Source: Pelagirhabdus alkalitolerans (GTDB lineage Bacteria; Bacillota; Bacilli; Bacillales; Amphibacillaceae). From it: a DNA stretch of 64,000 nt. The stretch is taken from positions 310,001 to 374,000 of the forward strand of contig NZ_FMYI01000002.1 in the NCBI RefSeq assembly GCF_900096905.1, written 5' to 3'. How positions within the stretch are numbered: the stretch's first letter is position 1; the number at the start of each line of letters is the position of its first letter. Shown piece by piece: positions 35,225-44,678 of this stretch. The notes beneath the pieces were generated by a model. That model saw only the letters and a program-made list of their open reading frames with translations. It had not been told where the DNA came from and ran no database searches. A program made the translations under genes and the position numbers.

Positions 35225-36511
35225 GTTTCTAACCTTTTTTAAGATCGCTTTTGCTGTTTCTAAATTCATATGTTGTTCTTGTTTTAATGCAGTACCGACC
35301 GTTTGTACTTCCTCATCTTTAGCCCCTGCGTTAATGGCAAGTGATTTCGCTTGGAGACTCATGTGTCCTTTTTGAATGCCATCTGTTACAAGGGCACGTA
35401 TCGCAGCGAAGTTTTGTGCTAAAGCAACAGATGCGATGATACCAGCCAATTCAAGGGCGTTTGGATCTCCTAGCAATTGACGTGATAAGACGGCACCTGG
35501 ATGAATCGAAATCGATCCGCCGACAGTTCCAACAGGAAGCGGTATATTGATTTCACCAACTAAGTTTCCTTCAGCATCTTTTGACCATTTCGTCAACGAA
35601 CGATATTGCCCTGAGCGTGAAGCATAGGCGTGAATCCCACTTGAAATCGCACGTGTGTCATTCCCAGTCGCTAACACACAGGCATCAATTCCGTTCATAG
35701 CCCCTTTATTATTGGTAACAGCTCTGTATGGGTCGACTGTTGCAAATTGTGAAGCTTCAACGATTCGATCCCTAATCTCATCACCCGGGATGCCAGAACG
35801 ACTTAATAAATCTGGTTTGATCTTACAACGCGCAGTAACGACTGATTCTGTCGCATAATTTGATAAAATGCCCATGAGTGCAGAACCACCGGTTAAATCT
35901 TCTAACATTTCTTTAACAGATTCAGCCATTGTGTTAATCATATTAGCGCCCATTGCTTCTTTTGTATCCACGTAAAGGTGAACAACAAAAAAGGCAGGCG
36001 TTCCATACTCAAGGTCTTCATCAATGATCCTTACATCTATTCGCTTGATGCCACCGCCTCGCTTAACGATCGATGGATGCGCAGCGTGTGCTTGTTTGAT
36101 CAGTTCTTCTTGATGATTTAAGACGATCTCTTTTTTGGAGACAGGATCATTAACCTGTTTAAGGGCGATTTGTCCAATCATTAACCGTTCTTTTTGTTCA
36201 GTCTCAAATCCTCCGGCAGCTTTTATCGTTTTTGCTGCAAAGCTAGCAGCTGCTATGACTGAAGGTTCTTCTGTTGCCATAGGAACTGTATATTCTGTTC
36301 CGTTAATAAGAAAATTTAAACCTAAACCTAAAGGAAGTTGATATGTTCCGATTTGATTTTCGATCATATGATTGGCCGTATCACGTGGCAACATGAGTTG
36401 TTGATCGAATTCATCGATTGTATTAGCGTCAACTAAACCTGATTTAATTAAAGCGTGAATACGTTCATCTGGTGATTTTTTATAAAATTTGTTGAAAGGT
36501 GATGATGTCAT
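35210..36511 (-). CDS. mvaA: HMG-CoA reductase, class II
   Basis: Reduces HMG-CoA to mevalonate; 433 residues. Conserved blocks: MATEEPSVIAAASFAAK (substrate Glu), AMGANMINTMAE, the catalytic Asp in GNDTRAISSGIHAYA and the catalytic His in QKGHMSLQAKSLA. Length and motifs match the soluble class II enzymes of staphylococci and lactic acid bacteria. GGAGG precedes the ATG. Mevalonate kinase and later genes are not in the window. Confidence 0.95.
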   Translation of the reverse strand: MTSSPFNKFYKKSPDERIHALIKSGLVDANTIDEFDQQLMLPRDTANHMIENQIGTYQLPLGLGLNFLINGTEYTVPMATEEPSVIAAASFAAKTIKAAGGFETEQKERLMIGQIALKQVNDPVSKKEIVLNHQEELIKQAHAAHPSIVKRGGGIKRIDVRIIDEDLEYGTPAFFVVHLYVDTKEAMGANMINTMAESVKEMLEDLTGGSALMGILSNYATESVVTARCKIKPDLLSRSGIPGDEIRDRIVEASQFATVDPYRAVTNNKGAMNGIDACVLATGNDTRAISSGIHAYASRSGQYRSLTKWSKDAEGNLVGEINIPLPVGTVGGSISIHPGAVLSRQLLGDPNALELAGIIASVALAQNFAAIRALVTDGIQKGHMSLQAKSLAINAGAKDEEVQTVGTALKQEQHMNLETAKAILKKVRNESKR

Positions 36512-36635
36512 GAAAAAACCTCCGTCGTATCTTGTATGTAATGTTTAATAGTAAAGAACGTCTAAAACATTGTATCACATTTTAATTGTGTTCATAAAAG
36601 TGTCAAACGATTTTTCATTCAGTTTGCAAATTTAA

Positions 36636-36664
36636 TTGAAAAAGGATATGTTTTGCGATAAAGT
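36636..36664 (+). promoter_or_regulatory. Putative promoter of the mrp operon
   Basis: TTGAAA (36636-36641), 17 bases, TAAAGT (36659-36664), about 58 bases before the first gene. Confidence 0.5.
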
Positions 36665-36722
36665 ACATAGTAGAGCCTTTTGACTGGGTTCGATTACAAC
36701 AGAAGTGTGGGGTGCACAATGA

Positions 36723-37229
36723 ATGAAAAAGTCAAACATATTAGGTAAAGGTTATATTTTAATGTTCGCTCTACTACTCTTATTCTGGGTGATTATCGAT
36801 GCCCGTTTATCTGTAGAGACCGTATTAGTAGGAAGCGTTGCATCATTGGCCATTCTCTATTTGAATCGAGATTTACTCTTTTCTAAAGAAGAGGGAGGAC
36901 CACTTACTGGGCGATTTTTCTTAAATTTCTTCTCACTAATTGGCACATTAGTTGTTGAAATTATTAAATCTAACATTCAAGTGGCAAAAATTGTGCTGAG
37001 TCCCAAAATGCCAATTGATCCAGGATTTATAAAAATACCTGTAAAACCAAAGAAAAATGTCAATAAAGTTTTATATGGGAATGTGATTACATTAACACCT
37101 GGAACGTTAACCGTTGACATTATTGGGGATCAATACATCATTCATGCCTTAACGAAAGATACAATTAAGGATCTTGAAGATAGTGTACTAGAAGAAAAGA
37201 TCTTGAGATTAGAGGTGGATGAAAAATGA
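36723..37229 (+). CDS. mrpE: Na+/H+ antiporter subunit E
   Basis: A 168-residue MnhE-type protein: two or three N-terminal membrane helices, then a soluble C-terminal domain with YGNVITLTPGTLTVDI, the family signature. First gene of a nine-gene Mrp operon that expels Na+ in exchange for protons. The stop overlaps the next start by four bases. Confidence 0.92.
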   Translation: MKKSNILGKGYILMFALLLLFWVIIDARLSVETVLVGSVASLAILYLNRDLLFSKEEGGPLTGRFFLNFFSLIGTLVVEIIKSNIQVAKIVLSPKMPIDPGFIKIPVKPKKNVNKVLYGNVITLTPGTLTVDIIGDQYIIHALTKDTIKDLEDSVLEEKILRLEVDEK

Positions 37230-37492
37230 CGATAGCAAGTTTTGTTGCTATGACTATATTTCTTGCTGTCCTAGCATTCGTCTGTATTTACAGAGCTTAC
37301 ATTGGACCAACAGCAGCAGACCGAGTTGTCTCGATCAACGTCATCACAACAAAAGTAACTGTTTTGATTGCGCTAATTGCTGTCATTACTGATCAATACA
37401 TGTTTATTGATGTTGCATTGATATATGCCATGATGGGCTTTATTGCGACATTGGCTGTATCAAAATATATCGAAAAAGGGAAACTATATTAG
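37226..37492 (+). CDS. mrpF: Na+/H+ antiporter subunit F
   Basis: An 88-residue MnhF protein with three membrane helices and the family motif YIGPTAADRVVSINV. The ATG overlaps the mrpE stop (ATGA). Confidence 0.9.
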   Translation: MTIASFVAMTIFLAVLAFVCIYRAYIGPTAADRVVSINVITTKVTVLIALIAVITDQYMFIDVALIYAMMGFIATLAVSKYIEKGKLY

Positions 37493-37504
37493 GAGGTATT
37501 TACC

Positions 37505-37819
37505 ATGATAACGGATAGTATTGTCATCATCCTTATTATATTGAGTGGCTTTTTCTTTTTGGTAGGTACCTTAGGATTAATTCGACTTCCTGATGTATTT
37601 AGTAGAATGCATGCCACAACAAAAAGCGATACGTTAGGGGCTGGACTTGCCATTGTTGCTCTTATGGTACACAGAGGTTTAGACCCTGTAAGTGTGAAAT
37701 TATTCATTATATTAATCTTTGTTTTACTGACGAACCCGACAGGTGCACATATTATCGCAAAATCAGCTTATTACAAAGATCAAACGAGAGAAGAGGAGGC
37801 TAATGATGCAAATTCTTAA
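37505..37819 (+). CDS. mrpG: Na+/H+ antiporter subunit G
   Basis: A 104-residue MnhG protein with three membrane helices. Family motifs are LIRLPDVFSRMHATTKSDTLG and LTNPTGAHIIAKSAY (first quoted in part). AGGAGG lies 8 bases before the ATG. Confidence 0.9.
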   Translation: MITDSIVIILIILSGFFFLVGTLGLIRLPDVFSRMHATTKSDTLGAGLAIVALMVHRGLDPVSVKLFIILIFVLLTNPTGAHIIAKSAYYKDQTREEEANDANS

Positions 37820-38045
37820 TGTCTTTTTGGTTATATTTCTAATTGTTGCAGCGATTATGGTTGAACGGACAAAAGATTTGCTCAGCGCTGTTATTATTTT
37901 TACGTCTTACAGTTTAATGATGGCACTGTTATGGCTTCTCTTACGTGCTCCAGATGTCGCGATGACTGAAGCTGCTATTGGAGCAGGTATTACGACAAAC
38001 TTATTTGTCGTCGTGATCAGTCGGACAAGGAGGACTGAAAAATGA
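37806..38045 (+). CDS. MrpA C-terminal-type subunit (DUF4040/MbhD-like)
   Basis: A 79-residue membrane protein with APDVAMTEAAIGAGITTNLF, the block normally found in the C-terminal part of MrpA and in the separate subunit MbhD of membrane-bound hydrogenases. Here it is a free-standing gene. AGAGGAGG supports ATG 37806; ATG 37803 is a less well spaced alternative. It overlaps mrpG by 14 bases. Confidence 0.85.
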   Translation: MQILNVFLVIFLIVAAIMVERTKDLLSAVIIFTSYSLMMALLWLLLRAPDVAMTEAAIGAGITTNLFVVVISRTRRTEK

Positions 38046-38356
38046 GGAAAATCTTTACATTTATTATGTTAGGTGGCTTACTAGTCGTCCTTTTAAGCAG
38101 TATTTCTGAATTACCTCCGATGGGGAATGGTGACAATCCATCATTTAATGAAATATCAGAATACTATATTGATGAAGGGGTAGAGGATACCCATGCGCCT
38201 AACTTAATTACAGCAATCATTACCGATTATCGTGCGTTTGATACACTAGGTGAGGCAACAGTGTTGTTCACTGGAATTGCGGCTGTTGTTTCACTTATTG
38301 GCATCACACATCACAGTAAAAATAAAGAAGATGAGGAGGATGATCTACATGGATGA
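38042..38356 (+). CDS. MrpA C-terminal-type subunit (MbhE-like)
   Basis: A 104-residue protein with two membrane helices (residues 4-22 and ~75-93) and an acidic loop between. NLITAIITDYRAFDTLGEATVL matches (in parts) the very end of canonical MrpA and the MbhE subunit. It overlaps both neighbours by a few bases, so it is tightly coupled in the operon. Confidence 0.85.
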   Translation: MRKIFTFIMLGGLLVVLLSSISELPPMGNGDNPSFNEISEYYIDEGVEDTHAPNLITAIITDYRAFDTLGEATVLFTGIAAVVSLIGITHHSKNKEDEEDDLHG

Positions 38357-38771
38357 TTTGTTTGTTCGTATAACGACTAGAATGATATTGCCATTTATAC
38401 AAATCTATGGTCTTTATGTCATTATTCATGGTCATCTTTCTCCGGGTGGCGCTTTTTCTGGTGGTTCTATATTTGCAGCGAGTATCGTTTTATATACATT
38501 GGCTTATGGGTTAAAACCAGGTCAAAAAAGACTGCCTCACCACATTTCATCTAAAATTGAAACAGGTGGGATTCTATTCTTTATTTTGATCGGTTTGATC
38601 GGTGTTGCACTTGGTTATACATTCTTAACGAATCAAGAAGCGGGATTTCCAATGGGTGAAATTGGACGCGTCTTAAGTGCGGGTCTCATTCCAGTGGTCA
38701 CATTTGCACTTGGTTTGAAAGTTATGAGTACGGTCGTCACCTTATTCCATACGATGATGGAGGAAGAATGA
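38349..38771 (+). CDS. mrpB: Na+/H+ antiporter subunit B
   Basis: A 140-residue MnhB protein with four membrane helices: IYGLYVIIHGHLSPGGAFSG and FPMGEIGRVLSAGLIPVV are the signatures. ATG 38349 with GAGGAGGA 8 bases upstream; the longer frame from 38250 lies in the previous gene. Confidence 0.92.
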   Translation: MDDLFVRITTRMILPFIQIYGLYVIIHGHLSPGGAFSGGSIFAASIVLYTLAYGLKPGQKRLPHHISSKIETGGILFFILIGLIGVALGYTFLTNQEAGFPMGEIGRVLSAGLIPVVTFALGLKVMSTVVTLFHTMMEEE

Positions 38772-39154
38772 TGAATTTAAATATCGATTTAATTGTTAAT
38801 AATATTAATTATATAGGGGCTATGATCTTATTTGTAATCGGCCTGTATACAGTTTTGACACACCCGAATTTAATTAAGAAAGTTATCGGTTTAAATATTA
38901 TGGAAACCGCGATCTTTTTATTCTTTGTATCAATTGGATATGTACAAGGTGCTGTTGCGCCGATTGTTAATCCTGAGACGGGTGAGCAAATGTTTGTTAA
39001 CCCATTACCTTCAGCTATGATTTTAACAGGCATTGTAGTTGCCATTAGTATTACGGCTTTTGCACTTAGTTTAATTGTTAAAATTCATGCAGCTTACGGT
39101 ACAATTGAATTAGATGAAATTATGAAAATAAGGAGTGTGGAATTAGATGATTAG
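38768..39154 (+). CDS. mrpC: Na+/H+ antiporter subunit C (NuoK-like)
   Basis: A 128-residue homologue of complex I NuoK with three helices. KKVIGLNIMETAIFLFFV and NPLPSAMILTGIVVAISITA (in short) carry the family pattern, including a membrane glutamate. It starts with ATGATG (38768 or 38771) overlapping the mrpB stop. Confidence 0.92.
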   Translation: MMNLNIDLIVNNINYIGAMILFVIGLYTVLTHPNLIKKVIGLNIMETAIFLFFVSIGYVQGAVAPIVNPETGEQMFVNPLPSAMILTGIVVAISITAFALSLIVKIHAAYGTIELDEIMKIRSVELDD

Positions 39155-40628
39155 TTACCATTTTCCGGTTTTCATCCTCATGCTCCTTTTAGGATTTGCT
39201 GTAGTCATTCCACTACACAGAAAGCCATTTGGTAAATCCTTTGTTGTGAAGATGTTTTCCGTTCTCGGTCTAGCATTTATATTGGCGTTTGCCGAATTGT
39301 TAGTCGTTATTTATGGTGAGGCATATAGTTATACATTTGGCTCTTACCAAGGCGGAATTGGAATTGAATTTTTAGTTGATGAATTCTCAGCGCTTATGAC
39401 GCTTGTTGTAATCACATTATCTATTTTAATTTTGGCTTATTCTGTTAAGGATTTAGAACATGAAATTGCTTCAAGTAAAATGTATAGTTACTATACGTTA
39501 GTCTTTTTAATGCTTTTTTCAATTATCGGTATGATTTTTACGAATGACATCTTTAACTTATATGTATTTGTTGAAGCCTTATCGATTACATCAGTAGCCA
39601 TTATTGCCATCAAAAATAAAAAAGATACATTAATGGCGAGTATGAAATACTTATTAATGGGCGCGATCGGTTCTGTAACAGTTTTAATGGGCTTTGCGCT
39701 GATTTACATGGTTACAGGTCACTTAAACATGTCTCTCATTTTCGCAGAAATAAATGAAGTGTGGGAGCAATACCCGATCAATATTTTATTAGCAATGGGC
39801 TTTATTTTAACTGGGTTTGGTATTAAAGCTGCCATTTTCCCACTTCATAACTGGTTACCCGATGCACACTCTAGTGCACCGACACCGTCCAGTGCACTAT
39901 TATCTGGACTTGTTGTGAAGGCATATGTCTTTTCGATTGCTAAAATGATGTACCGAGTCATTGGTCAAGAAATTACAATTAATATCGGGATCTCTGACTA
40001 TATTTTAGTCTTTGCTGTACTCAGTATGGTGATGGGGTCATTGTTTGCTTTATCCCAAACAGATATTAAACGACGACTAGCGTACTCGAGTGTTGCTCAA
40101 ATCGGTTATATCTTTTTAGGTTTAGGACTAGGAACTGAACTCGGTTTATCAGCGGCGCTTTTCCACGTTATTTCACACGCATTTATGAAATCAGCGCTGT
40201 TTTTAAGTGCAGGTTCCATTATCTATTATACGGGGAATCGTAATGTGAGAAAGATGGATGGTATCGGTTATAAGATGCCAATCACAATGGCCGTATTTAC
40301 AATTGGCGTTCTTGGTATGATTGGTATTCCAGGTACAAGTGGATTCATGAGCAAATGGTATTTAGGTTTAGCTGTTTTAGACGGCGGACATCCAGAGTTA
40401 TTGATTGTCATTCTATTAAGCAGTTTCTTAAATGCATTATATTATTTACCTGTTGTCGTGAGTGCCTTTCTACGAGAAACACCACTTGAAATGCACCGTA
40501 GTAGTTTGCCACAGTCTATGAAAATCTCGATGGCTGTTGTTGGTTTAGGTAGTGTCGTAATTGGTTTTTATCCAAGCATGATTATGAATATTATTGAAGC
40601 AGCTGTTTCGACATTCATTGGTATATAG
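39147..40628 (+). CDS. mrpD: Na+/H+ antiporter subunit D (NuoN/L-like)
   Basis: A 493-residue ion-translocating protein with about 14 membrane helices. The key residues of the family are present: the membrane Glu in FNLYVFVEALSITS, the Lys in GFGIKAAIFPLHNWLPDAHS, and RRLAYSSVAQIGYI. It overlaps mrpC by 8 bases. Confidence 0.93.
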   Translation: MISYHFPVFILMLLLGFAVVIPLHRKPFGKSFVVKMFSVLGLAFILAFAELLVVIYGEAYSYTFGSYQGGIGIEFLVDEFSALMTLVVITLSILILAYSVKDLEHEIASSKMYSYYTLVFLMLFSIIGMIFTNDIFNLYVFVEALSITSVAIIAIKNKKDTLMASMKYLLMGAIGSVTVLMGFALIYMVTGHLNMSLIFAEINEVWEQYPINILLAMGFILTGFGIKAAIFPLHNWLPDAHSSAPTPSSALLSGLVVKAYVFSIAKMMYRVIGQEITINIGISDYILVFAVLSMVMGSLFALSQTDIKRRLAYSSVAQIGYIFLGLGLGTELGLSAALFHVISHAFMKSALFLSAGSIIYYTGNRNVRKMDGIGYKMPITMAVFTIGVLGMIGIPGTSGFMSKWYLGLAVLDGGHPELLIVILLSSFLNALYYLPVVVSAFLRETPLEMHRSSLPQSMKISMAVVGLGSVVIGFYPSMIMNIIEAAVSTFIGI

Positions 40629-40682
40629 TCATCGGTTATGCAACTGTATTGACCGACATGTAATTAAAAGAGGAGGGAGAAC

Positions 40683-42542
40683 ATGAACATTACAAGAACA
40701 ATGATCGAAGTTGCATTGCCGATTATATTATTAACGATCGGTTTGTTAGAAATCCTTCTCATTCCTTTTTTAGGTGAAAGACAGAAAAAGAGAAGATTCC
40801 GTAGGGTAACAGTTCGTATCGTTATCCTATTAACAACTTTAATTATGATTGTGATTTATCCAGAAGTTTTAAATCAACCAATGGAATGGCATATTGCGAA
40901 TATATTTGGTAACGGGATTATTTTCCGAATTGATTTATTAAGCTTACTGTTCATGATTTTTGCAGGATTTATCTTTTTCGTTGTCAGCCTTCATACAGCA
41001 GTAGATATTAAAGGTTGTGGGCGAGAGAGAAGCTTTTATTTATTCTTTATGTTAACGTACATTTCAACAATTGGAACATTAATGGCTGGGGACTTATTAA
41101 GCTTTTTCATGTTCTTTGAAATTATGACGTTCTCATCATTTGTTCTAATGGTTCACCAGCGAGGGCAAAAAGTAATTGAAGCCGGTGCGACATACATCTA
41201 CTTTGGGATTTTAGGTGGTTTGTCGATCCTTGCCGGTATTCTTGTCCTTTCCGCATTCACACAGAACTACGAATGGGTGACTTTAGGTGAGAAATTTGGT
41301 GAACTTGGTAATATTAAGTATGTATCAGCCGCGTTATTTATTATCGGATTTGGTATTAAAGCGGGTATGGCACCACTTCACCACTGGGTTCCTGTCATCT
41401 ATCCTAAAGCCCACTTGTCTGTAAACGCGCTTTCATCTGGTATTTTAATGAAAGTGGGGGGATACGGGATATTACGCTTGATCGTATCTGTATTAGCATC
41501 AACAGAAGGGCAAAATGATGTCGTCGTTAATGCGATTACCGTATCTCTTGAAGACATTGGTGCTATCGTGATTTGGTTAGGTATTATTACGATGGTCGTC
41601 GGTGTTATATCAGCACTTGAACAAGAGAAGATGGTCCGAATGCTTGCTTATCATAGTGTTAGTCAAATGGGCTATGTCATTATGGGGATTGGTGTTGCCG
41701 CTTATCTCGGATTTGACGGAGCGATGGGCTTTGCCGGTGCTTTTTATCATATGATTAACCACGGGATCTTTAAAGGGCTACTCTTTTTAATGGCAGGTGC
41801 TGTCTTCTTTAAAACAAAAGAGAAGAACATGTATAAACTTGGCGGTTTGTATAAACAAATGCCATATGTTGCAACAGTCGGACTGATTGCTTCATTAGCC
41901 ATTACAGGTATGCCTCTATTCAATGGTTATGCAAGTAAGACAATTCTTCACCATGCGATTGAAGAGGCGCATATTTATGGCCATCCTGGACTCGTTTGGG
42001 CTGAATATATCTTTACATTTGTTAGTGCTTGTACAGCAGCATCATTTATTAAACTGTACAGCCGTGTATTTTTAGGTAGTACACCGAAAAAATATCAGCA
42101 TTTGAAAGAAGAATATAACTTAGGAACGATTGCAATGGGAATTATGGCTACTGTGATTTTAATCATCGGACTATTCCCGAATGCCTTGTTGAATCATTTT
42201 ATTATTCCAGCAGCAAGAACATTGCATTTTGATGAATATTTCATCGACAACTATTTAGTAGGGATGGAATTATTCAATTCATATGATTTAACGAATATGA
42301 TTATTGTCTATGCGTTAGGTATGCTGATTTATACAGTCGGTATGAAGTTTAATTTATTCCATATTCACTTACCAAAACAATTAGACTTAGAAAGTGATTA
42401 CTATACACCGATCTATCAGAAGACAGGACGTTCATTTAATCGCTATGTACATGCGATTGAAAACTTCATTTCAAAATCTGATGTATTTATTTACGGGTCG
42501 ATGTTACTTGTATTAATCCTGATGTTGTTGAATTTCTTATAA
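40683..42542 (+). CDS. Second NuoL/MrpA-core-like antiporter subunit
   Basis: A 619-residue membrane protein of the proton-conducting transporter family with the same conserved Glu (FFMFFEIMTFSSF) and Lys (GFGIKAGMAPLHHW) and MLAYHSVSQMGYV. It is longer than MrpD and ends in a soluble stretch plus a final helix. It probably replaces the N-terminal NuoL-like half of MrpA, whose C-terminal parts are the two small genes earlier in the operon. GGAGGGAG precedes the ATG; 54 bases separate it from mrpD. Confidence 0.85.
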   Translation: MNITRTMIEVALPIILLTIGLLEILLIPFLGERQKKRRFRRVTVRIVILLTTLIMIVIYPEVLNQPMEWHIANIFGNGIIFRIDLLSLLFMIFAGFIFFVVSLHTAVDIKGCGRERSFYLFFMLTYISTIGTLMAGDLLSFFMFFEIMTFSSFVLMVHQRGQKVIEAGATYIYFGILGGLSILAGILVLSAFTQNYEWVTLGEKFGELGNIKYVSAALFIIGFGIKAGMAPLHHWVPVIYPKAHLSVNALSSGILMKVGGYGILRLIVSVLASTEGQNDVVVNAITVSLEDIGAIVIWLGIITMVVGVISALEQEKMVRMLAYHSVSQMGYVIMGIGVAAYLGFDGAMGFAGAFYHMINHGIFKGLLFLMAGAVFFKTKEKNMYKLGGLYKQMPYVATVGLIASLAITGMPLFNGYASKTILHHAIEEAHIYGHPGLVWAEYIFTFVSACTAASFIKLYSRVFLGSTPKKYQHLKEEYNLGTIAMGIMATVILIIGLFPNALLNHFIIPAARTLHFDEYFIDNYLVGMELFNSYDLTNMIIVYALGMLIYTVGMKFNLFHIHLPKQLDLESDYYTPIYQKTGRSFNRYVHAIENFISKSDVFIYGSMLLVLILMLLNFL

Positions 42543-42552
42543 TGATGAAAAG

Positions 42553-42600
42553 AGGAGGAGCTTATCCAAAAGACAATCAAGTCTTGGATAAGCTCCTCCT
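42553..42600 (+). terminator. Hairpin at the end of the mrp operon
   Basis: AGGAGGAGCTTATCC and AAGAC pair with GTCTT and GGATAAGCTCCTCCT, with a two-base bulge. The stem is very stable but the following T tract is poor (TAAAAATAATTT). Confidence 0.7.
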
Positions 42601-42616
42601 TAAAAATAATTTATCC

Positions 42617-42648
<32 letters not shown>

Positions 42649-42722
42649 ATGTATAATTCAATCTCACATCTCATAAGTAAAGTATACTTAAGATAGTGAG
42701 ATGAAATTAAAATTACAGTGCT

Positions 42723-44252
42723 TTATTTATCAATTTTTTTAAGGTTTGTTTTTGCTGGTCCATTTAACATTTCACCATCAATTGAAAATCTGGATCCATG
42801 ACAAGGACAATCCCATGATTTTTCAACCTTATTCCAATTAACTTCACATTTCATATGTGGACACGTTGTATCGAGTTTACCTAGATTTCCATTTTGATCA
42901 CGATAAACACCAATTCTTTTTCCGTTTTCTCGGATTACCATTCCTTCATTATTCTCTAGATCTATGTTATTTTCATCCATGTTACCCAATTTACCTTCAA
43001 TCATATGTTTAGCTGTATCTGAGTTCATCTGAATAAAATGCTTTACATCTGGGTCAAAATCAAAGCGTGACGGATGAAATAATGACGCGTAAGGATTTTC
43101 TTTATCTAACAATTGATCAGAAAGCAATATACCGGCAATGACACCACTTGTCATCCCCCACTTTCGATAACCTGTCGCAACGAGCGCTTTAGGCTTACCA
43201 TCTGTAATAGGCCCAATATACGGTAGTTTATCGACTGTTGTAATGTCTTGAGCAGACCAACGATGCATATAAGACTCAATACCGAATAGTTGATCGGTAA
43301 ATAGCTCTAATGGCTTGTGATGATCAATAGATACTTTTTCATGTCCTGTTCGATGTCGTTCGCCGCCAATTAGCCAGACTTCTTCATCGTTATCTGTTGT
43401 TGATCGAATCGATCGTGTTGGTTCTTCGGCGTTAATGTACATGCCACCGGGAAATTTAGTATTCGTTTTAACAGCAATTAAATAAGATCTTTCTTGATAC
43501 ATACGAGAAAAATATAGCCCGCTTTTATCATGAAATGGATAATGTGAGGCCATGATTACATGTTCACACTCGATTTCTTTATTGGTGTTTGTTGTTATTG
43601 TGATCGTGTCTCCATAATCCATTTTGACAGCCGTTGTCTGTTCATAAATTTTAATATCTGCTTCCACAATCTTGTTTATTAAAGGTTTTAGAAATGCTAA
43701 TGGATTAAACTGTGCTTGACCCTTCATAACTAAGGCCTTTTTGAACGGGATATCTAAAGGCATTTCCGTTACAAGCTCACCGTCAATTCCTAACTTTTTA
43801 TATGCTTCATGTTCCTTATCTAAATTTTTCAATTCTTCTTCATCATTTGTATATAAATAAGCATCTTCTATACTAAATTGACAATCAAGTTGTTCCTTTT
43901 TAATCGTGTCTTCAATCCATTGTTTAGCATCCTTTGCTGCTTCATAATATTGCTTAGCTTTGTCTACACCAAAATGTTGGATCAGCTCATGATAAATCAA
44001 ACCATGCTGCGCAGAAATTTTAGCTGTTGTATACTCCGTTGTTCCACTTAATATGGTGTTTGATTCAATTAATGTTACAGTAAATCCTTGATTTCTAAGT
44101 AAATATGCTGTTGTTACACCTGTTATCCCTGCACCGACAATGAGAATATCTGTTTTAATATCCTCTTTTAGTGGCTCAAAGCTAGGTAGAGACGTGTTGT
44201 TTTTCCAGTAAGATGATGTTTCTTTAGGTACTTGATAATTTTTATTAGCCAT
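42723..44252 (-). CDS. FAD oxidoreductase with C-terminal Rieske domain
   Basis: A 509-residue protein resembling Bacillus YhfW. Residues ~30-400 form a DAO-type FAD oxidase with DILIVGAGITGVTTAYLL and a late GYRKWGMTSGVIAG motif. Residues ~425-505 form a Rieske [2Fe-2S] domain with ligands in CPHMKC and CPCHGSRFS. The substrate is unknown. AGGAGG precedes the ATG. It stands alone and is convergent with the mrp operon. Confidence 0.9.
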   Translation of the reverse strand: MANKNYQVPKETSSYWKNNTSLPSFEPLKEDIKTDILIVGAGITGVTTAYLLRNQGFTVTLIESNTILSGTTEYTTAKISAQHGLIYHELIQHFGVDKAKQYYEAAKDAKQWIEDTIKKEQLDCQFSIEDAYLYTNDEEELKNLDKEHEAYKKLGIDGELVTEMPLDIPFKKALVMKGQAQFNPLAFLKPLINKIVEADIKIYEQTTAVKMDYGDTITITTNTNKEIECEHVIMASHYPFHDKSGLYFSRMYQERSYLIAVKTNTKFPGGMYINAEEPTRSIRSTTDNDEEVWLIGGERHRTGHEKVSIDHHKPLELFTDQLFGIESYMHRWSAQDITTVDKLPYIGPITDGKPKALVATGYRKWGMTSGVIAGILLSDQLLDKENPYASLFHPSRFDFDPDVKHFIQMNSDTAKHMIEGKLGNMDENNIDLENNEGMVIRENGKRIGVYRDQNGNLGKLDTTCPHMKCEVNWNKVEKSWDCPCHGSRFSIDGEMLNGPAKTNLKKIDK

Positions 44253-44343
44253 AATCCAGCCTCCTGTAAAAAGCTACCACTAGTATGGCCAAAGGTCTTA
44301 ATATTATGTACAATAAATCAGTCATTCTTTAAACTTGATAAAA

Positions 44344-44381
44344 AGAAGGTATTTCATAAAAATTAATGAAATACCTTTTTA
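44344..44381. terminator. Bidirectional terminator between the small membrane gene and the Rieske gene
   Basis: AAGGTATTTCAT (44346-44357) and ATGAAATACCTT (44366-44377) form a perfect stem with A/T tracts outside on both strands. Confidence 0.78.
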
Positions 44382-44422
44382 ATTTAATACCATTTGAAAT
44401 AGAGCTTAAGTAATAGAAACAA

Positions 44423-44647
44423 CTATATTCTCAGTATAAAAGGAATAGCTATAATCAACACAATAATTATAACAAGTGTAAAATAAATAATATTTGTGAT
44501 TTTAATGCCAGACTGAATTTGTTCTGAATTCATAGATGAACTATTCTTTATAATATTCACTATCTGAGACTTGATCATATAACCCGCAATAATCATAATG
44601 AGAAGAACAATTAAATGAAAAACATACATACCCATTACACCAAACAT
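44423..44647 (-). CDS. Two-helix membrane protein next to the CRISPR array
   Basis: A 74-residue protein with two hydrophobic helices (residues ~5-25 and ~50-72) joined by a polar loop. No family recognised. A strong GAGGAGAGG ribosome site precedes the ATG. It begins 32 bases beyond the last (degenerate) repeat of the first array, on the same strand as the pre-crRNA, and has almost no room for its own promoter. Confidence 0.65.
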   Translation of the reverse strand: MFGVMGMYVFHLIVLLIMIIAGYMIKSQIVNIIKNSSSMNSEQIQSGIKITNIIYFTLVIIIVLIIAIPFILRI

Positions 44648-44678
44648 TTATGTACCTCTCCTCTCTTCCAGATATTTC

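Noticed and set aside
36723..42542. Membrane-bound hydrogenase
   Set aside because: The order of antiporter subunits matches Mbh, but no NiFe hydrogenase or NuoB/C/D-like subunits follow; a terminator and a Rieske gene come next.
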